DNA of 64,000 nucleotides from Enemella evansiae (GCA_017255395.1 JAFKDC010000007.1:1-64000), one strand, 5' to 3'; positions 26,456 through 36,525 are shown, counted from the stretch's first letter. Notes: generated from the letters alone by a model not told the origin. Translations and numbers: made by a program.

Positions 26456-27619
26456 ATGGATCACCACAGCCGCTACCTGACCGTCGAGGACCTGCGCCGC
26501 CGCGCCCGTGCCCGTGTGCCGCATTTCGCCTTTGCCTATCTCGACACCGCCACCGGCACCGGGGCCGCCGCCCGCCGCAACCGCGAAGGGCTGGACCGGG
26601 TCCAATTCATGCCCTCGATCCTGCACGGCGAACCGGCCCCCGACTTCGAGACACCTTTTCTGGGACAAAGCTATGCGCTGCCGCTGGGCATGGCGCCGGT
26701 CGGCCAGTCCGGGCTGCTCTGGCCCGGGGCCGAGCGGATGCTGGCCGGGCACGCCCGCAAGGCCCGCCTGCCCTACTGCCTGTCCAATGTCGCCAATGCC
26801 GCGCCGGAAGAGATCGGCCCGCTGACCGACGGCAGGGGCTGGTTCCAGCTGTATCCGCCGCGCGACGAGGCCATCCGGCTCGACATGCTGAAACGCCTTC
26901 GCGACACTGGCTTCGACACGCTGGTCTTTACCGTGGACGTCCCCGTCGCGGCGCGGCGCGAGGCGCAGGTGCGGGGCGGCCTTGTCCAGCCGCCGCGCCT
27001 GACCCCGCGCATTGTCCTTCAATGCCTGCGCACGCCCGCGTGGTCCCTGGCCCGCGCCCGCGCCCGCGCCGGGATGCCGCGCATGGAAACCCTGATGAAA
27101 TACGCCGACGACGACACGCCGCGCGACCCCACCAAACACGTGGGCTACCTGCTGCGCACCGCGCCGGACTGGTCCTACCTCGGCTGGCTGCGCAAACACT
27201 GGACCGGCAAGCTGATCGTCAAGGGCGTCCTGAAACCCGAGGACGCCACCCGGCTGGAGGCCGAGGGTGCCGACGCGCTTTGGGTGTCCACCCACGGCGG
27301 GCGCCAGTTCGACGGCTCTCCGGCGGCGGTCGACTGCCTGCCCGCCGTGCGCGCCGCGACCGCGCTGCCGATTCTCTTCGACAGCGGCATCGAGGGCGGT
27401 CTCGACGTGCTGCGCGCCATCAGCCTGGGCGCCGACATGGTGATGCTGGGACGCGCCTGGCTTTACGCGGTCTGCGCCCTGGGCGAGGACGGCCCCGCAC
27501 ATCTGACGGAACTGCTTCACCGAGACCTGATTGCCAATATCGGCCAGTTGGGCGCGTCCCGGGCAGAAGCCCTGCGTGGTCACGCAATCTTTGCAAACTC
27601 GCAGCCTCTGCCCGAATAA
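26456..27619 (+). CDS. FMN-dependent 2-hydroxy-acid dehydrogenase (L-lactate dehydrogenase-like)
   Basis: This 387-residue TIM-barrel flavoprotein oxidises an L-2-hydroxy acid, most likely L-lactate, to the keto acid. Family marks are SILHGEPAPDFET near residue 55, SNVANAAPEEI near residue 110, KGVLKPEDA with the FMN/active-site Lys near residue 256 and STHGGRQFDGSPAAVD with the catalytic His-Gly-Gly-Arg near residue 282. The normal motif reads SNHGGRQLD, so the Thr substitution is slightly atypical. The start at 26456 was chosen for the family N-terminus. It sits 86 bp before pyruvate carboxylase, which would use the pyruvate it forms. Confidence 0.85.
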   Translation: MDHHSRYLTVEDLRRRARARVPHFAFAYLDTATGTGAAARRNREGLDRVQFMPSILHGEPAPDFETPFLGQSYALPLGMAPVGQSGLLWPGAERMLAGHARKARLPYCLSNVANAAPEEIGPLTDGRGWFQLYPPRDEAIRLDMLKRLRDTGFDTLVFTVDVPVAARREAQVRGGLVQPPRLTPRIVLQCLRTPAWSLARARARAGMPRMETLMKYADDDTPRDPTKHVGYLLRTAPDWSYLGWLRKHWTGKLIVKGVLKPEDATRLEAEGADALWVSTHGGRQFDGSPAAVDCLPAVRAATALPILFDSGIEGGLDVLRAISLGADMVMLGRAWLYAVCALGEDGPAHLTELLHRDLIANIGQLGASRAEALRGHAIFANSQPLPE

Positions 27620-27628
27620 TATGCAAAT
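27590..27628. promoter_or_regulatory. candidate control sites before pyc
   Basis: The perfect palindrome TTTGCAAA (27590-27597) and ATGCAAAT (27621-27628) are 31 bp apart, about three helical turns, across the end of the dehydrogenase gene and upstream of pyruvate carboxylase. TTTGCAAA-type sites bind carbon-metabolism regulators in related bacteria, but no regulator is identified here. Confidence 0.25.
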
Positions 27629-27705
27629 ACCCTTGCGCTGCGGCGCGGCGTGGGCTTCAAATCGCCGGAACCATCGCCGGTTGGCGTGACAGACGAGGAG
27701 TTCCC

Positions 27706-30700
27706 ATGGCCGATTTCCAGAAAATCCTGATCGCCAACCGCGGCGAGATTGCCATCCGCATCATGCGCGCCGCCAACGAGATGGGGAAGAAGACGGTCGC
27801 CGTCTACGCCGAAGAGGACAAGCTGGGCCTGCACCGCTTCAAGGCGGATGAGGCCTATCGCATCGGCGAGGGGCTGGGCCCGGTGCAGGCCTATCTGTCG
27901 ATCGAGGAAATCATCCGTGTCGCCAAAGAGGCTGGCGCCGACGCGATCCACCCGGGCTATGGCCTGCTGTCCGAGAACCCCGATTTCGTCGATGCCTGCG
28001 ACGCGGCGGGCATCACCTTCATCGGCCCCAAGGCCGCGACCATGCGCGCGCTGGGGGACAAGGCCTCGGCCCGCAAGGTTGCCATCGAGGCGGGCGTGCC
28101 GGTCATCCCCGCCACCGAGGTGCTGGGCAACGACTGGGAAGCCATCGCGAAAGAGGCCGAGGAAATCGACTATCCGCTGATGCTCAAGGCCTCCTGGGGC
28201 GGTGGCGGGCGCGGGATGCGCCCCATCGAAGACCCCAAGGAACTGAAGGACAAGATCCTCGAAGGCCGCCGCGAGGCCGCCGCCGCCTTCGGCAACGACG
28301 AGGGCTACCTCGAAAAGATGATCACCCGCGCGCGCCACGTCGAGGTGCAGATCCTCGGCGACAAGCAGGGCACGATCTACCACCTGTACGAGCGTGACTG
28401 CTCGGTCCAGCGCCGCAACCAGAAGGTCGTGGAACGCGCCCCCGCGCCCTACCTGAGCGAGGCCCAGCGCGAGGAAATCTGCGAGCTTGGCCGCAAGATC
28501 TGCGCCCATGTGAACTACGAATGCGCGGGCACCGTCGAATTCCTGATGGATATGGACAGCGGCGCCTTCTACTTCATCGAGGTCAACCCGCGCGTGCAGG
28601 TCGAACACACCGTCACCGAAGAGGTCACGGGCATCGACATCGTGCAGGCGCAGATCCTGATCGCCGAAGGCAAAAGCCTTGCCGAGGCCACCGGCAAGGC
28701 CAGCCAGTACGACGTGAAGCTGACGGGCCACGCGCTGCAAACCCGGATCACCACCGAGGACCCGACCAACAACTTCATCCCCGACTATGGCCGCATCACC
28801 GCCTTCCGGTCGGCCACCGGCATGGGCATCCGTCTGGATGGCGGCACCGCCTACGCGGGCGGCGTGATCACCCGCTACTACGATTCGCTGCTGGTCAAGG
28901 TCACGGCCAAGGCGCCGACGCCCGAGAAGGCGATCAAGCGCATGGACCGCGCCCTGCGCGAATTCCGCATCCGGGGTGTGACCACGAACATTGAATTCGT
29001 CATCAACCTGCTGAAGCACCCGACCTTCCTGTCGAACCAGTACACGACGAAGTTCATCGACACGACGCCCGATCTCTTCGACTTCAAGAAGCGCCGCGAC
29101 CGGGGCACCAAGGTGCTGACCTACATCGCCGACATCACCGTGAACGGCCATCCCGAGGTGCAGGGCCGCGCCATGCCCCACCCCGACCTCAAACCCGCGA
29201 AGGCGCCGAAGGTCCCGCTGGAGGAGCCGCGCGCCGGGACCCGCACCCTGCTGGACGAAAAGGGTCCGCAGGCGGTCGTGGACTGGCTGACCAGCCAGAA
29301 GCAGGTGCTGATCACCGACACCACCATGCGCGACGGCCACCAGTCGCTGCTGGCCACCCGGATGCGCAGCCTCGACATGATCAAGGTCGCGCCCGCCTAT
29401 GCGCACAAGCTGCCGCAGCTCTTTTCCGTGGAGTGTTGGGGCGGCGCCACCTTCGACGTGGCCTACCGCTTCCTGCAGGAATGTCCGTGGCAGCGCCTGC
29501 GCGACCTGCGCGCCGCCATGCCGAACCTGATGACGCAGATGCTGCTGCGCGGCGCCAATGGCGTGGGTTACACCAATTACCCCGACAACGTGGTGCAGTT
29601 CTTCGTCAAGCAAGCCGCCGAGACCGGCGTCGACGTCTTCCGCGTCTTCGACAGCCTCAACTGGGTCGAGAACATGCGCGTCGCCATGGATGCGGTTCTT
29701 GAGTCGGGGAAGATCCTCGAAGGCACGGTCTGCTACACCGGTGACATCCTTGACCCGGACCGGGCCAAGTATGACCTGAAATACTACGTCGCCATGGGCA
29801 AGGATCTGAAAGAGGCCGGCGCGCATATCCTCGGGCTGAAGGACATGGCGGGCCTGCTGAAGCCCTCCGCCGCCGCCCTGCTGGTGAAGACGCTGAAGGA
29901 AGAGGTCGGCCTGCCGATCCATTTCCACACGCATGACACCTCGGGCGCGGCCATCGCCACGATCATGGAGGCCGCGCGCGCGGGCGTCGACGTGGTCGAC
30001 TGCGCCATGGACGCGCTGTCAGGCAATACCTCGCAGCCGACGCTGGGCTCTGTCGTCGAGGGCCTGCGCCACACCGAGCGTGAGACCGGGCTGGATATCG
30101 CCGCGATCCGCGAGATCTCGAACTACTGGGAGGCGGTGCGCGGCCAATACGCGGCCTTCGAAAGCGGCATGCAGGCCCCCGCCTCCGAGGTCTACCTCCA
30201 CGAGATGCCCGGCGGGCAGTTCACCAACCTCAAGGCGCAGGCGCGGTCGATGGGGCTGGAGGAACGCTGGCACGAGGTCGCCCAGACCTATGCCGACGTG
30301 AACCAGATGTTCGGCGATATCGTGAAGGTCACACCCTCGTCCAAGGTGGTGGGCGACATGGCCCTGATGATGGTGTCGCAGGGCCTGACGCGCAAGGATG
30401 TCGAGGACCCGAAGAAGGACCTCTCTTTCCCCGATTCGGTCATCGACATGATGAAGGGCAACCTTGGCCAGCCCCCGGGTGGCTGGCCCAAGGGCATCCA
30501 GAAGAAGATCCTGAAATCCGAGAAGCCCTTCACCGAACGCCCCGGCCTCAAGGCCGCCCCGGTCGATATCGAGGAGAAGCGCAAGGAACTGGCCGCGACC
30601 CTCGAAGGCGTCACCTTCGACGACGAGGATCTGAACGGCTACCTGATGTATCCCAAGGTCTTCACCGATTACGCGGCCCGGCATGAAACCTACGGCCCGG

Positions 30701-31149
30701 TGCGCGCCCTGCCCACGCGGACCTTCTTCTACGGCATGGAAGCGGGCGAGGAGATCACCGCGGAAATCGACCCCGGCAAGACGCTGGAGATCCGGCTTCA
30801 GGCGGTGGGCGAGACGCAGGACGATGGCGAGGTCCGGGTGTTCTTCGAACTGAACGGCCAGCCCCGCACCATCCGCGTGCCGGATCGCAAGGCCGGCGCC
30901 GCCAGCGGCGCCCGCCCCAAGGCCGAGGTCGGCAATCCCGCCCATGTGGGCGCCCCGATGCCGGGGGTCGTGGCCTCTATCGGGGTGAAAGCGGGGGATG
31001 CGGTCAAGACCGGCGACCTGCTGCTGACCATCGAAGCGATGAAGATGGAAACCGGCATGCACGCCGAGCGCGACGGCACGGTGAAGGCCGTGCATGTTCA
31101 GCACGGCAGCCAGATCGACGCCAAGGACCTGCTGATCGAGTTCGAGTGA
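27706..31149 (+). CDS. pyc: pyruvate carboxylase
   Basis: This 1147-residue enzyme carboxylates pyruvate to oxaloacetate with ATP and bicarbonate, refilling the TCA cycle. Domains in order are biotin carboxylase (1-460, KILIANRGEIA at the start, LKASWGGGGRGM in the ATP-grasp fold), carboxyltransferase (about 535-840, DTTMRDGHQSLLATR and the metal-binding HFHTHDTSG), allosteric/PC tetramerisation region and biotinyl carrier domain with the biotin Lys in EAMKMETG at residue 1113. Length is normal for the single-chain form. The ATG at 27706 has a GAGGAG ribosome site. A stable UUCG-loop hairpin follows. Confidence 0.97.
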   Translation: MADFQKILIANRGEIAIRIMRAANEMGKKTVAVYAEEDKLGLHRFKADEAYRIGEGLGPVQAYLSIEEIIRVAKEAGADAIHPGYGLLSENPDFVDACDAAGITFIGPKAATMRALGDKASARKVAIEAGVPVIPATEVLGNDWEAIAKEAEEIDYPLMLKASWGGGGRGMRPIEDPKELKDKILEGRREAAAAFGNDEGYLEKMITRARHVEVQILGDKQGTIYHLYERDCSVQRRNQKVVERAPAPYLSEAQREEICELGRKICAHVNYECAGTVEFLMDMDSGAFYFIEVNPRVQVEHTVTEEVTGIDIVQAQILIAEGKSLAEATGKASQYDVKLTGHALQTRITTEDPTNNFIPDYGRITAFRSATGMGIRLDGGTAYAGGVITRYYDSLLVKVTAKAPTPEKAIKRMDRALREFRIRGVTTNIEFVINLLKHPTFLSNQYTTKFIDTTPDLFDFKKRRDRGTKVLTYIADITVNGHPEVQGRAMPHPDLKPAKAPKVPLEEPRAGTRTLLDEKGPQAVVDWLTSQKQVLITDTTMRDGHQSLLATRMRSLDMIKVAPAYAHKLPQLFSVECWGGATFDVAYRFLQECPWQRLRDLRAAMPNLMTQMLLRGANGVGYTNYPDNVVQFFVKQAAETGVDVFRVFDSLNWVENMRVAMDAVLESGKILEGTVCYTGDILDPDRAKYDLKYYVAMGKDLKEAGAHILGLKDMAGLLKPSAAALLVKTLKEEVGLPIHFHTHDTSGAAIATIMEAARAGVDVVDCAMDALSGNTSQPTLGSVVEGLRHTERETGLDIAAIREISNYWEAVRGQYAAFESGMQAPASEVYLHEMPGGQFTNLKAQARSMGLEERWHEVAQTYADVNQMFGDIVKVTPSSKVVGDMALMMVSQGLTRKDVEDPKKDLSFPDSVIDMMKGNLGQPPGGWPKGIQKKILKSEKPFTERPGLKAAPVDIEEKRKELAATLEGVTFDDEDLNGYLMYPKVFTDYAARHETYGPVRALPTRTFFYGMEAGEEITAEIDPGKTLEIRLQAVGETQDDGEVRVFFELNGQPRTIRVPDRKAGAASGARPKAEVGNPAHVGAPMPGVVASIGVKAGDAVKTGDLLLTIEAMKMETGMHAERDGTVKAVHVQHGSQIDAKDLLIEFE

Positions 31150-31174
31150 CGCAGAAGGCCAGGGCCTGACACAG

Positions 31175-31194
31175 GGCCCGCCTTCGGGCGGGCC
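31175..31194 (+). terminator. hairpin after pyc
   Basis: An 8-bp perfect stem (GGCCCGCC / GGCGGGCC) with a TTCG tetraloop lies 25 bases after the stop codon, without a T tract. Confidence 0.5.
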
Positions 31195-31538
31195 GAAGGC
31201 CGCCGCGCCGGATCGGGCGAGGCCGGATCGCAGAAATCGGCCATAGCCCCCGGCGCCGCGACTGGGGGCGTGCCCCCCGGGGCTCGCCTGCCCCCCTGTC
31301 CGCAACCCAACCCATCACGATGGCCTGCCGCCCCCCAGCCTGAACGCGACCGGCAGGACCCAGGACGGCCCGCCGGGACACCGTCAAAGCCGCCCCCGCT
31401 GCGCGGTGCTTGCGCCGTCCCCCCGAGCCGCGCCCTGTGAACAACTCCGTTTCCCGTCGCGAAACAGAAAGTTGCAGCGCAGCCTTCACCCTTATAGGGT
31501 AAAATCCTCTCCATCTTGCTTGGGGGAAGGACACCGCG
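31195..31538. other. intergenic stretch before the DUF2314 gene
   Basis: No gene is visible. Near its right end ACCCT-TAT-AGGGT (31488-31500) is a short perfect inverted repeat, about 40 bp before the next ATG, which could be an operator or part of a promoter. Confidence 0.3.
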
Positions 31539-32126
31539 ATGGTCTTGCGCCGTTTCATCGGGCTGGGCGCCCTTCTGTTGGCCGTCGGCATCCCGCCGGT
31601 CTTGGCACAGGAGACCCCCGTCATTCCCTTCGACGAGGAAGGCCCCGTCGAAGAGGTCCCGGTCTCCGACCATCCGATCCGCCACCTGCCGGTGCTGCGC
31701 TTCCGCTCCTCCGATCCGCGCATGAACGAGGCCTACCGGCAGGCCCGCGCCGCCCTGCCGAACGTGGTTTCGGCCACGGAAAAGCGCCACGGGTTCTTTT
31801 CCCCCTCGCTCGCGCTTCTCATCGCGGTCAAGGTGCCCGATGCCGAGCGCCCGATAGAATTCGTCTGGGTCGACACCATCCGGCGCAGGGGCGACCACTT
31901 CACCGCCCGCCTCGCGGCATGGCCGCGCCGCATCCCCGGCAAACGCCTGCGCGACGAGATCGTCTTCGTTTACCCGCAGGTCTACGACTGGGCGGTGCAG
32001 GCCGTCGACGGCCGCTACTACGGCTATTTCACCACCCGCGTCCTGCTGAAGGACATGGAAGAGCCGCAACGCAGCCGTATCGGCGTGACGCTGGTGCCCC
32101 GCCCGGTGCCGCAGCTCTGGCAGTGA
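31539..32126 (+). CDS. exported DUF2314 domain protein
   Basis: This 195-residue protein has a signal peptide (MVLRRFIGLGALLLAVGIPP, cleavage after LAQ near residue 24) and a C-terminal DUF2314 domain, seen as MNEAYRQARAALPNV near residue 63 and FVWVDTIRRRGDHFTARL near residue 108. DUF2314 proteins are of unknown function. It appears monocistronic and lies before the tRNA-Gly pair. Confidence 0.8.
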   Translation: MVLRRFIGLGALLLAVGIPPVLAQETPVIPFDEEGPVEEVPVSDHPIRHLPVLRFRSSDPRMNEAYRQARAALPNVVSATEKRHGFFSPSLALLIAVKVPDAERPIEFVWVDTIRRRGDHFTARLAAWPRRIPGKRLRDEIVFVYPQVYDWAVQAVDGRYYGYFTTRVLLKDMEEPQRSRIGVTLVPRPVPQLWQ

Positions 32127-32332
32127 CCCCGTCGCGCCGCAGGGGCCGCACCAGGACCCCGGGGCCGCCGCCTCATCCGCCCTGCCCCCATCGCCGCCCC
32201 ATCAGGCAGGCGCCCCCGACCGCCCATCCCAGCCCCCTTTGCAGACAATCCGGCGAAAAAACCCGACAGTCCCCGGATTTCCTCTTGCACCCCCGAAAGC
32301 CTCGCTATAAATCCGCCTTCACCATTTGGTTC

Positions 32333-32407
32333 GCGGGCGTAGCTCAGGGGTAGAGCATAACCTTGCCAAGGTTAGGGTCGGGCGTTCGAATCGCCTCGCC
32401 CGCTCCA
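32333..32407 (+). tRNA. tRNA-Gly (GCC), copy 1
   Basis: The acceptor stem GCGGGCG pairs with CGCCCGC, the D arm is GTAGCTCAGGGGTAGAGC, the anticodon loop TTGCCAA holds GCC, the T arm contains TTCGAAT, and CCA is encoded. It is identical to the copy 134 bp downstream. Confidence 0.96.
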
Positions 32408-32466
32408 AGTGGCCGGATCACGACACGGCAGGCAGCCAGCGTCACGATCCACAGATGACATGGCGC

Positions 32467-32541
32467 GCGGGCGTAGCTCAGGGGTAGAGCATAACCTTGC
32501 CAAGGTTAGGGTCGGGCGTTCGAATCGCCTCGCCCGCTCCA
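32467..32541 (+). tRNA. tRNA-Gly (GCC), copy 2
   Basis: This copy is identical over all 75 bases to the first, including encoded CCA. The flanks of the two copies differ, so the duplication covers little beyond the gene itself. Confidence 0.96.
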
Positions 32542-32748
32542 TGTCACCTCCAACACCGGAAACGCTGAAAAGAACGCGGACACGCCAAGCGGACCGAACG
32601 TGGCACGCCGCATTCGCGCCCGGACCCCGCGCGGCAAAGGCCGCAGGCCGAGCCACGGCGCAGCGCCTGTCACGCCGCGGGCCCCTGCCCTCTTTCCCCC
32701 TGCGTCCGGCCCGCCTATAAGCCCCGCCATACAGCAGGACGATCCGAC

Positions 32749-33336
32749 ATGCGCAAAGCCACCATCACCCGCAAGACCGCCGAGACCGCGATCACCGTCA
32801 CCCTCGACCTCGACGGCTCCGGGACCTACGACAACGACACCGGCGTGGGCTTCTTCGACCATATGCTCGATCAACTGTCGCGCCATGCGCTGATCGACAT
32901 GCACATCCGGGCCGAGGGCGACCTGCACGTCGACGACCACCACACGGTCGAGGACACCGGCATCGCCATCGGGCAGGCCTTGGCGCAGGCGCTTGGCGAC
33001 AAGCGCGGCATCCGCCGTTACGGCGCCTGCCTGCTGCCGATGGACGATGCGCTGGTGCGCGCCGCGCTCGACCTGTCCGGGCGGCCCTTCCTGGTGTGGA
33101 ACGTCACGCTGCCCTCACCCAAGATCGGCACCTTCGACACCGAACTGGTGCGCGAGTTCTTCCAGGCACTCTCCACCCACGGCGGCATCACCCTGCACGT
33201 CGACGCGCTGCACGGGATCAACAGCCACCACATCACGGAGGCCGCCTTCAAGGCGGTCGCCCGCGCGCTGCGCGAGGCGGTGGAAGCCGATCCCCGGAAG
33301 GGCGACGAAATCCCCTCCACCAAGGGCGCGCTCTAG
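32749..33336 (+). CDS. hisB: imidazoleglycerol-phosphate dehydratase
   Basis: This 195-residue enzyme performs the sixth step of histidine synthesis, dehydrating imidazole glycerol phosphate. Metal-binding motifs are [11 protein letters not shown] near residue 37, [11 protein letters not shown] near residue 64 and [13 protein letters not shown] near residue 161. It is the monofunctional form, lacking the phosphatase domain of enteric HisB. Four bases separate it from hisH. Confidence 0.97.
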   Translation: MRKATITRKTAETAITVTLDLDGSGTYDNDTGVGFFDHMLDQLSRHALIDMHIRAEGDLHVDDHHTVEDTGIAIGQALAQALGDKRGIRRYGACLLPMDDALVRAALDLSGRPFLVWNVTLPSPKIGTFDTELVREFFQALSTHGGITLHVDALHGINSHHITEAAFKAVARALREAVEADPRKGDEIPSTKGAL

Positions 33337-33339
33337 ACC

Positions 33340-33972
33340 ATGCTGACGGCGATCATCGACTACGAAAGCGGCAACCTGCACTCGGCCCAGAAAGCCTTCC
33401 AGAAGATGGCGCAAGAGGTCGGTGCCGGCACCGTGCAGGTCACCGGCGACCCCGAGGTCGTGGCGAAGGCCGACCACATCGTGTTGCCGGGCGACGGGGC
33501 CTTCCCCTCCTGCGCGGCGGCCCTGCGCGCCTCGGGATGCTTCGACGCCATGGTCGAAGCGGTGAACCGGGGCCGCCCCTTCCTCGGCATCTGCGTCGGC
33601 ATGCAGCTGATGGCGCAGCGGGGCTTCGAATACGAAGAGACCGAGGGCCTCGGCTGGATCGACGCCACCGTCGACCGCATCGCGCCCGGAGACCCGGCGC
33701 TCAAGATCCCGCACATGGGCTGGAACGACCTGGTGATCGACCATCCCCACCCGGTGCTGGCGGGGCTCGAAACCGGCGAACATGCCTATTTCGTGCACTC
33801 CTACCAGATGCGGATGATCGACCCGACCCAGCGCGTGGCCCATGTCGACTACGCCGGCGACATCACCGCCATCGTCGCCCGCGATAACTGCATCGGCCTC
33901 CAGTTCCACCCGGAAAAAAGCGCCGCCGCAGGCCTGCGCATGATCGCCAACTTCCTGCGCTGGCGCCCCTGA
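33340..33972 (+). CDS. hisH: imidazole glycerol phosphate synthase, glutaminase subunit
   Basis: This 210-residue class I amidotransferase supplies ammonia to HisF. The nucleophile Cys is in LGICVGMQL near residue 86, and the catalytic His/Glu are in LQFHPEKS near residue 189. It follows hisB immediately and its partner hisF is 2.7 kb downstream. Confidence 0.97.
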   Translation: MLTAIIDYESGNLHSAQKAFQKMAQEVGAGTVQVTGDPEVVAKADHIVLPGDGAFPSCAAALRASGCFDAMVEAVNRGRPFLGICVGMQLMAQRGFEYEETEGLGWIDATVDRIAPGDPALKIPHMGWNDLVIDHPHPVLAGLETGEHAYFVHSYQMRMIDPTQRVAHVDYAGDITAIVARDNCIGLQFHPEKSAAAGLRMIANFLRWRP

Positions 33973-34069
33973 CGGAACCGGGCCAAACAGCGCGCAGACC
34001 GCGCGCTTCGCCTTTCTTCTCTGTCCCAACACTCAAGAAAAACGCGCGCAGGAACGGCCCACCCTCGCG

Positions 34070-34093
34070 TTTCTTCTTGGCCCAAATACCTCT
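34070..34093 (-). repeat. 3'-end element, copy 2
   Basis: On the minus strand this reads AGAGGTATTTGGGCCAAGAA and then GAAA. It lies about 105 bp after the DUF2147 stop, in that gene's sense, behind two stable hairpins. Confidence 0.65.
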
Positions 34094-34134
34094 GATAGAC
34101 CGATCCGAAAACGCGCCGTATCCGGCCAGGTGCC

Positions 34135-34190
34135 CCGGGGGCACGCGCTTGTCGCGTACCCCCGGCGGTCGCCCGGCCAGGGGCCGGGCG
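34135..34190 (-). terminator. two hairpins after the DUF2147 gene
   Basis: CGCCCGGCC/GGCCGGGCG (34170-34190, loop of 3) is followed on the minus strand by a longer stem at 34135-34165: CCGGGGG and ACGCG pair with CGCGT and CCCCCGG around one C-A mismatch. No T tract is present. Confidence 0.5.
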
Positions 34191-34197
34191 AAACCGC

Positions 34198-34575
34198 TCA
34201 GTTCAGGCGGCTCCAGGTCTGGCTGGAACAGAGCAGACCACCCGCGACACAGCCATGCAAGGTCAGGGCATTGCCGCTCAGGGCCATCTTGCCGGTGTAG
34301 ACCTTGTTGTTCGACGGTCGCCAGACCTTGCCCCGGTACTGGCCCCCGCCCTGCGGCGCCATGTTGATCACCAGCGTCTTGCCCTTGTTGGGCGACTCGT
34401 ACTCGCCCGAGGCGTTGAAGGTCCGCACGATCACACCGCACAGCTTGTCCCCGCAGGGCACCATGCGCACATGCGCATAGGCGCCCTCGTCGGGCTGCGT
34501 CTTCCAGGTCCCCTCCACCGGGTCCGCCGCCGCTGCACCGGCCAGCAGCGCCAGCGCCATTGCCAGAAGTCTCAT
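34198..34575 (-). CDS. exported DUF2147 protein
   Basis: This 125-residue protein has a short signal peptide (cleavage after AAAA near residue 17) followed by a complete DUF2147 domain: VEGTWKTQPDEGAYAHV, CGDKLCGVIV with a Cys pair, and GCVAGGLLCSSQTWSRL at the end. The family is a small periplasmic beta-barrel of unknown function. It is inserted in antisense orientation between hisH and hisA. A GGGAGGAGA ribosome site precedes the ATG. Confidence 0.85.
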   Translation of the reverse strand: MRLLAMALALLAGAAAADPVEGTWKTQPDEGAYAHVRMVPCGDKLCGVIVRTFNASGEYESPNKGKTLVINMAPQGGGQYRGKVWRPSNNKVYTGKMALSGNALTLHGCVAGGLLCSSQTWSRLN

Positions 34576-34710
34576 GTCCTCTCCTCCCGTCGTGACATGA
34601 CCGAAACGATGCGGCTCGCCCGGCCTTCACGGCAAGCGTGACGCAGGGTCCGCTTGCATGTATCGTGGCGTCATAATAAGGGGCCGCAAGACTCTGGAAG
34701 GGCAGTACAA

Positions 34711-35430
34711 ATGATCCTCTACCCGGCTATCGACCTGAAAGACGGCAAGGCCGTCCGCCTGCTGCGCGGCGATATGGACAAGGCCACCGTCTTCAACGAC
34801 GATCCCGCCGCACAGGCGCTGGAGTTCGTGGCACAGGGCTGTGAGTGGCTGCATCTTGTCGACCTGAACGGCGCCTTTGCCGGGCAGCCCGTCAATGCCG
34901 CCGCGGTCGAGGCCATCCTAAAACAGACCAAGACCCCGGCCCAGCTGGGCGGTGGCATCCGCGACATGGCGACCATCGAGATGTGGCTCTCGAAAGGGCT
35001 CTCCCGGGTGATCCTCGGCACCGTGGCGGTCGAGAATCCCGCCCTCGTGCGCGAGGCCGCCGCCGCCTTCCCCGGGAAGGTCGCCGTGGGCATCGACGCG
35101 CGGGACGGCAAGGTCGCGACCAAGGGCTGGGCCGAGACCACGGACGTGGACGCCACCGACCTCGCACGGTCCTTCGAAGACGCGGGCGTCGCGGCCATCA
35201 TCTACACGGATATCAACCGCGACGGCGCGATGCAGGGCCCCAACGTGCAGGCAACCGCGGCGCTGGCCCGTGCCGTGACGATTCCGGTCATCGCCTCGGG
35301 CGGGGTGTCTTCGCTGAAAGACCTGATCGCCCTGCGCGACTGCGGTGCCGCGCTGAACGGCGCGATCTCGGGCCGGGCGCTCTACGACGGGGCGCTCGAC
35401 CTGAAAGCGGCCCTCAAGGCCCTTGCCTGA
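34711..35430 (+). CDS. hisA: phosphoribosylformimino-5-aminoimidazole carboxamide ribotide isomerase
   Basis: This 239-residue TIM barrel isomerises ProFAR in histidine synthesis. The opening [17 protein letters not shown] carries the catalytic Asp8, the second Asp lies in [10 protein letters not shown] near residue 130, and phosphate-binding glycines are in QLGGGIRD and IASGGVSS. The ATG at 34711 was chosen for this N-terminus and a GGAAGG site upstream. Confidence 0.97.
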   Translation: MILYPAIDLKDGKAVRLLRGDMDKATVFNDDPAAQALEFVAQGCEWLHLVDLNGAFAGQPVNAAAVEAILKQTKTPAQLGGGIRDMATIEMWLSKGLSRVILGTVAVENPALVREAAAAFPGKVAVGIDARDGKVATKGWAETTDVDATDLARSFEDAGVAAIIYTDINRDGAMQGPNVQATAALARAVTIPVIASGGVSSLKDLIALRDCGAALNGAISGRALYDGALDLKAALKALA

Positions 35431-35995
35431 CACAGGGGCCGTGGCGGCCTGACACCGCATGTCGCCCGCCACCATCGCAGGGGCGACCGGCAGGACGCCT
35501 CCGTTCTCTGGGGGCGACGGCTTGCCCTTGCGGCAGCGACGGCATTCGATGGCCCGAAGGACCCGCGCGGCGACAGCCATGTCCTAAAAGCGCCTGAGGC
35601 GCACCGGGGCAGCCCTGCCCTGATCCCGGCACGGGGCGTTTCAGCCTCCCGCCTGCCCCGGCTTGTGGGTCAGGCCCGCCCGCGCCTCCGCCACCTGTGG
35701 GCCGGGGCCGGCGTCTCCGCCGATGTCCAGCCCCCCGCCCCGCTGCGGCCTCTTCTCAGGCGATGCAGGTCGCCCCACCCGCCGAGGCCCGCGCCGCCTT
35801 GGTGGCGCAAGGGCCTGTCTTCAAGGGCAAAATCCCGCCGACCGCGATTCCCCGCAGGCCAAACCACGGCATTTCGGCAAGGCGCCGCCGCCTCCCGGCG
35901 CCCCGGTTGAAGCCGGACGGGCCGCGCGCCACCTCTTTGGACGAAGGCGGCGCCACCCTCATGGCGCAGCCCGAAACAACGGAAGGAAAAGGCAC
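35431..35995. other. 565-bp intergenic stretch
   Basis: No conserved protein, RNA or clear repeat was found in this G+C-rich gap. Short open frames here are arginine/proline-rich products of base composition. The right end must hold the promoter of the DUF4168 gene. Confidence 0.4.
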
Positions 35996-36451
35996 ATGAC
36001 CATCCGCAAGACCCTCCTCGGCACCGCGACCCTCGCCGCGCTGGCCGCCGCTCCGCTGGCCCCCGTTCTGGCGCAGACCGCGCCCGCGCAGGATGCCCCG
36101 GCAGCGGCCCCCGCAGAGGCGCCTGCACAGGCTCCCGCCGCCACGCCCGAAGCCACCGCCGACTTCAGCGACGCAGAGCTGCAGAGCTTCGTCGAGGCGG
36201 CCTCTGAAATTGCCGAGATCCGTCAGGAATTCGCCGCCCAGATCCAGGGTGCGCAGGACGGCGAGACGGTCAAGGAACTGCAAGAGCAGGCCCTGACCGA
36301 GATGCGCGCGGCCATCGATGCCACCGACGGCATCGACGTCGAGCAATACAACGCCATCGGCGCCGCCTCGCAGTCCGACTCTGAGGTCAACGAACGCCTG
36401 ACCGCCATGATGCAGCAGCACATGCAGAAACAGGACAACGGCGAGGGCTGA
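35996..36451 (+). CDS. exported DUF4168 family protein
   Basis: This 151-residue protein has a signal peptide ([20 protein letters not shown], cleavage near LAQ at 27), an Ala/Pro-rich linker (28-58) and a helical DUF4168 domain (about 60-146) with [19 protein letters not shown] and a C-terminal [11 protein letters not shown] segment. Its role is unknown; family members are small periplasmic helical proteins. It is inserted between hisA and hisF, with a GGAAGG ribosome site. A strong rho-independent terminator follows. Confidence 0.82.
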   Translation: MTIRKTLLGTATLAALAAAPLAPVLAQTAPAQDAPAAAPAEAPAQAPAATPEATADFSDAELQSFVEAASEIAEIRQEFAAQIQGAQDGETVKELQEQALTEMRAAIDATDGIDVEQYNAIGAASQSDSEVNERLTAMMQQHMQKQDNGEG

Positions 36452-36525
36452 CTTACCCAAGGCTTGCCCCGCCAGCGGGCGGTCCCGCTCCCCGGCCGAC
36501 GGGCCGACCCCCGGACCGCCCGACC

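Noticed and set aside
32333-32541. tRNA-Gly pair as an integration site for a mobile element
   Set aside because: No integrase, no partial tRNA copy and normal neighbouring genes (his cluster).
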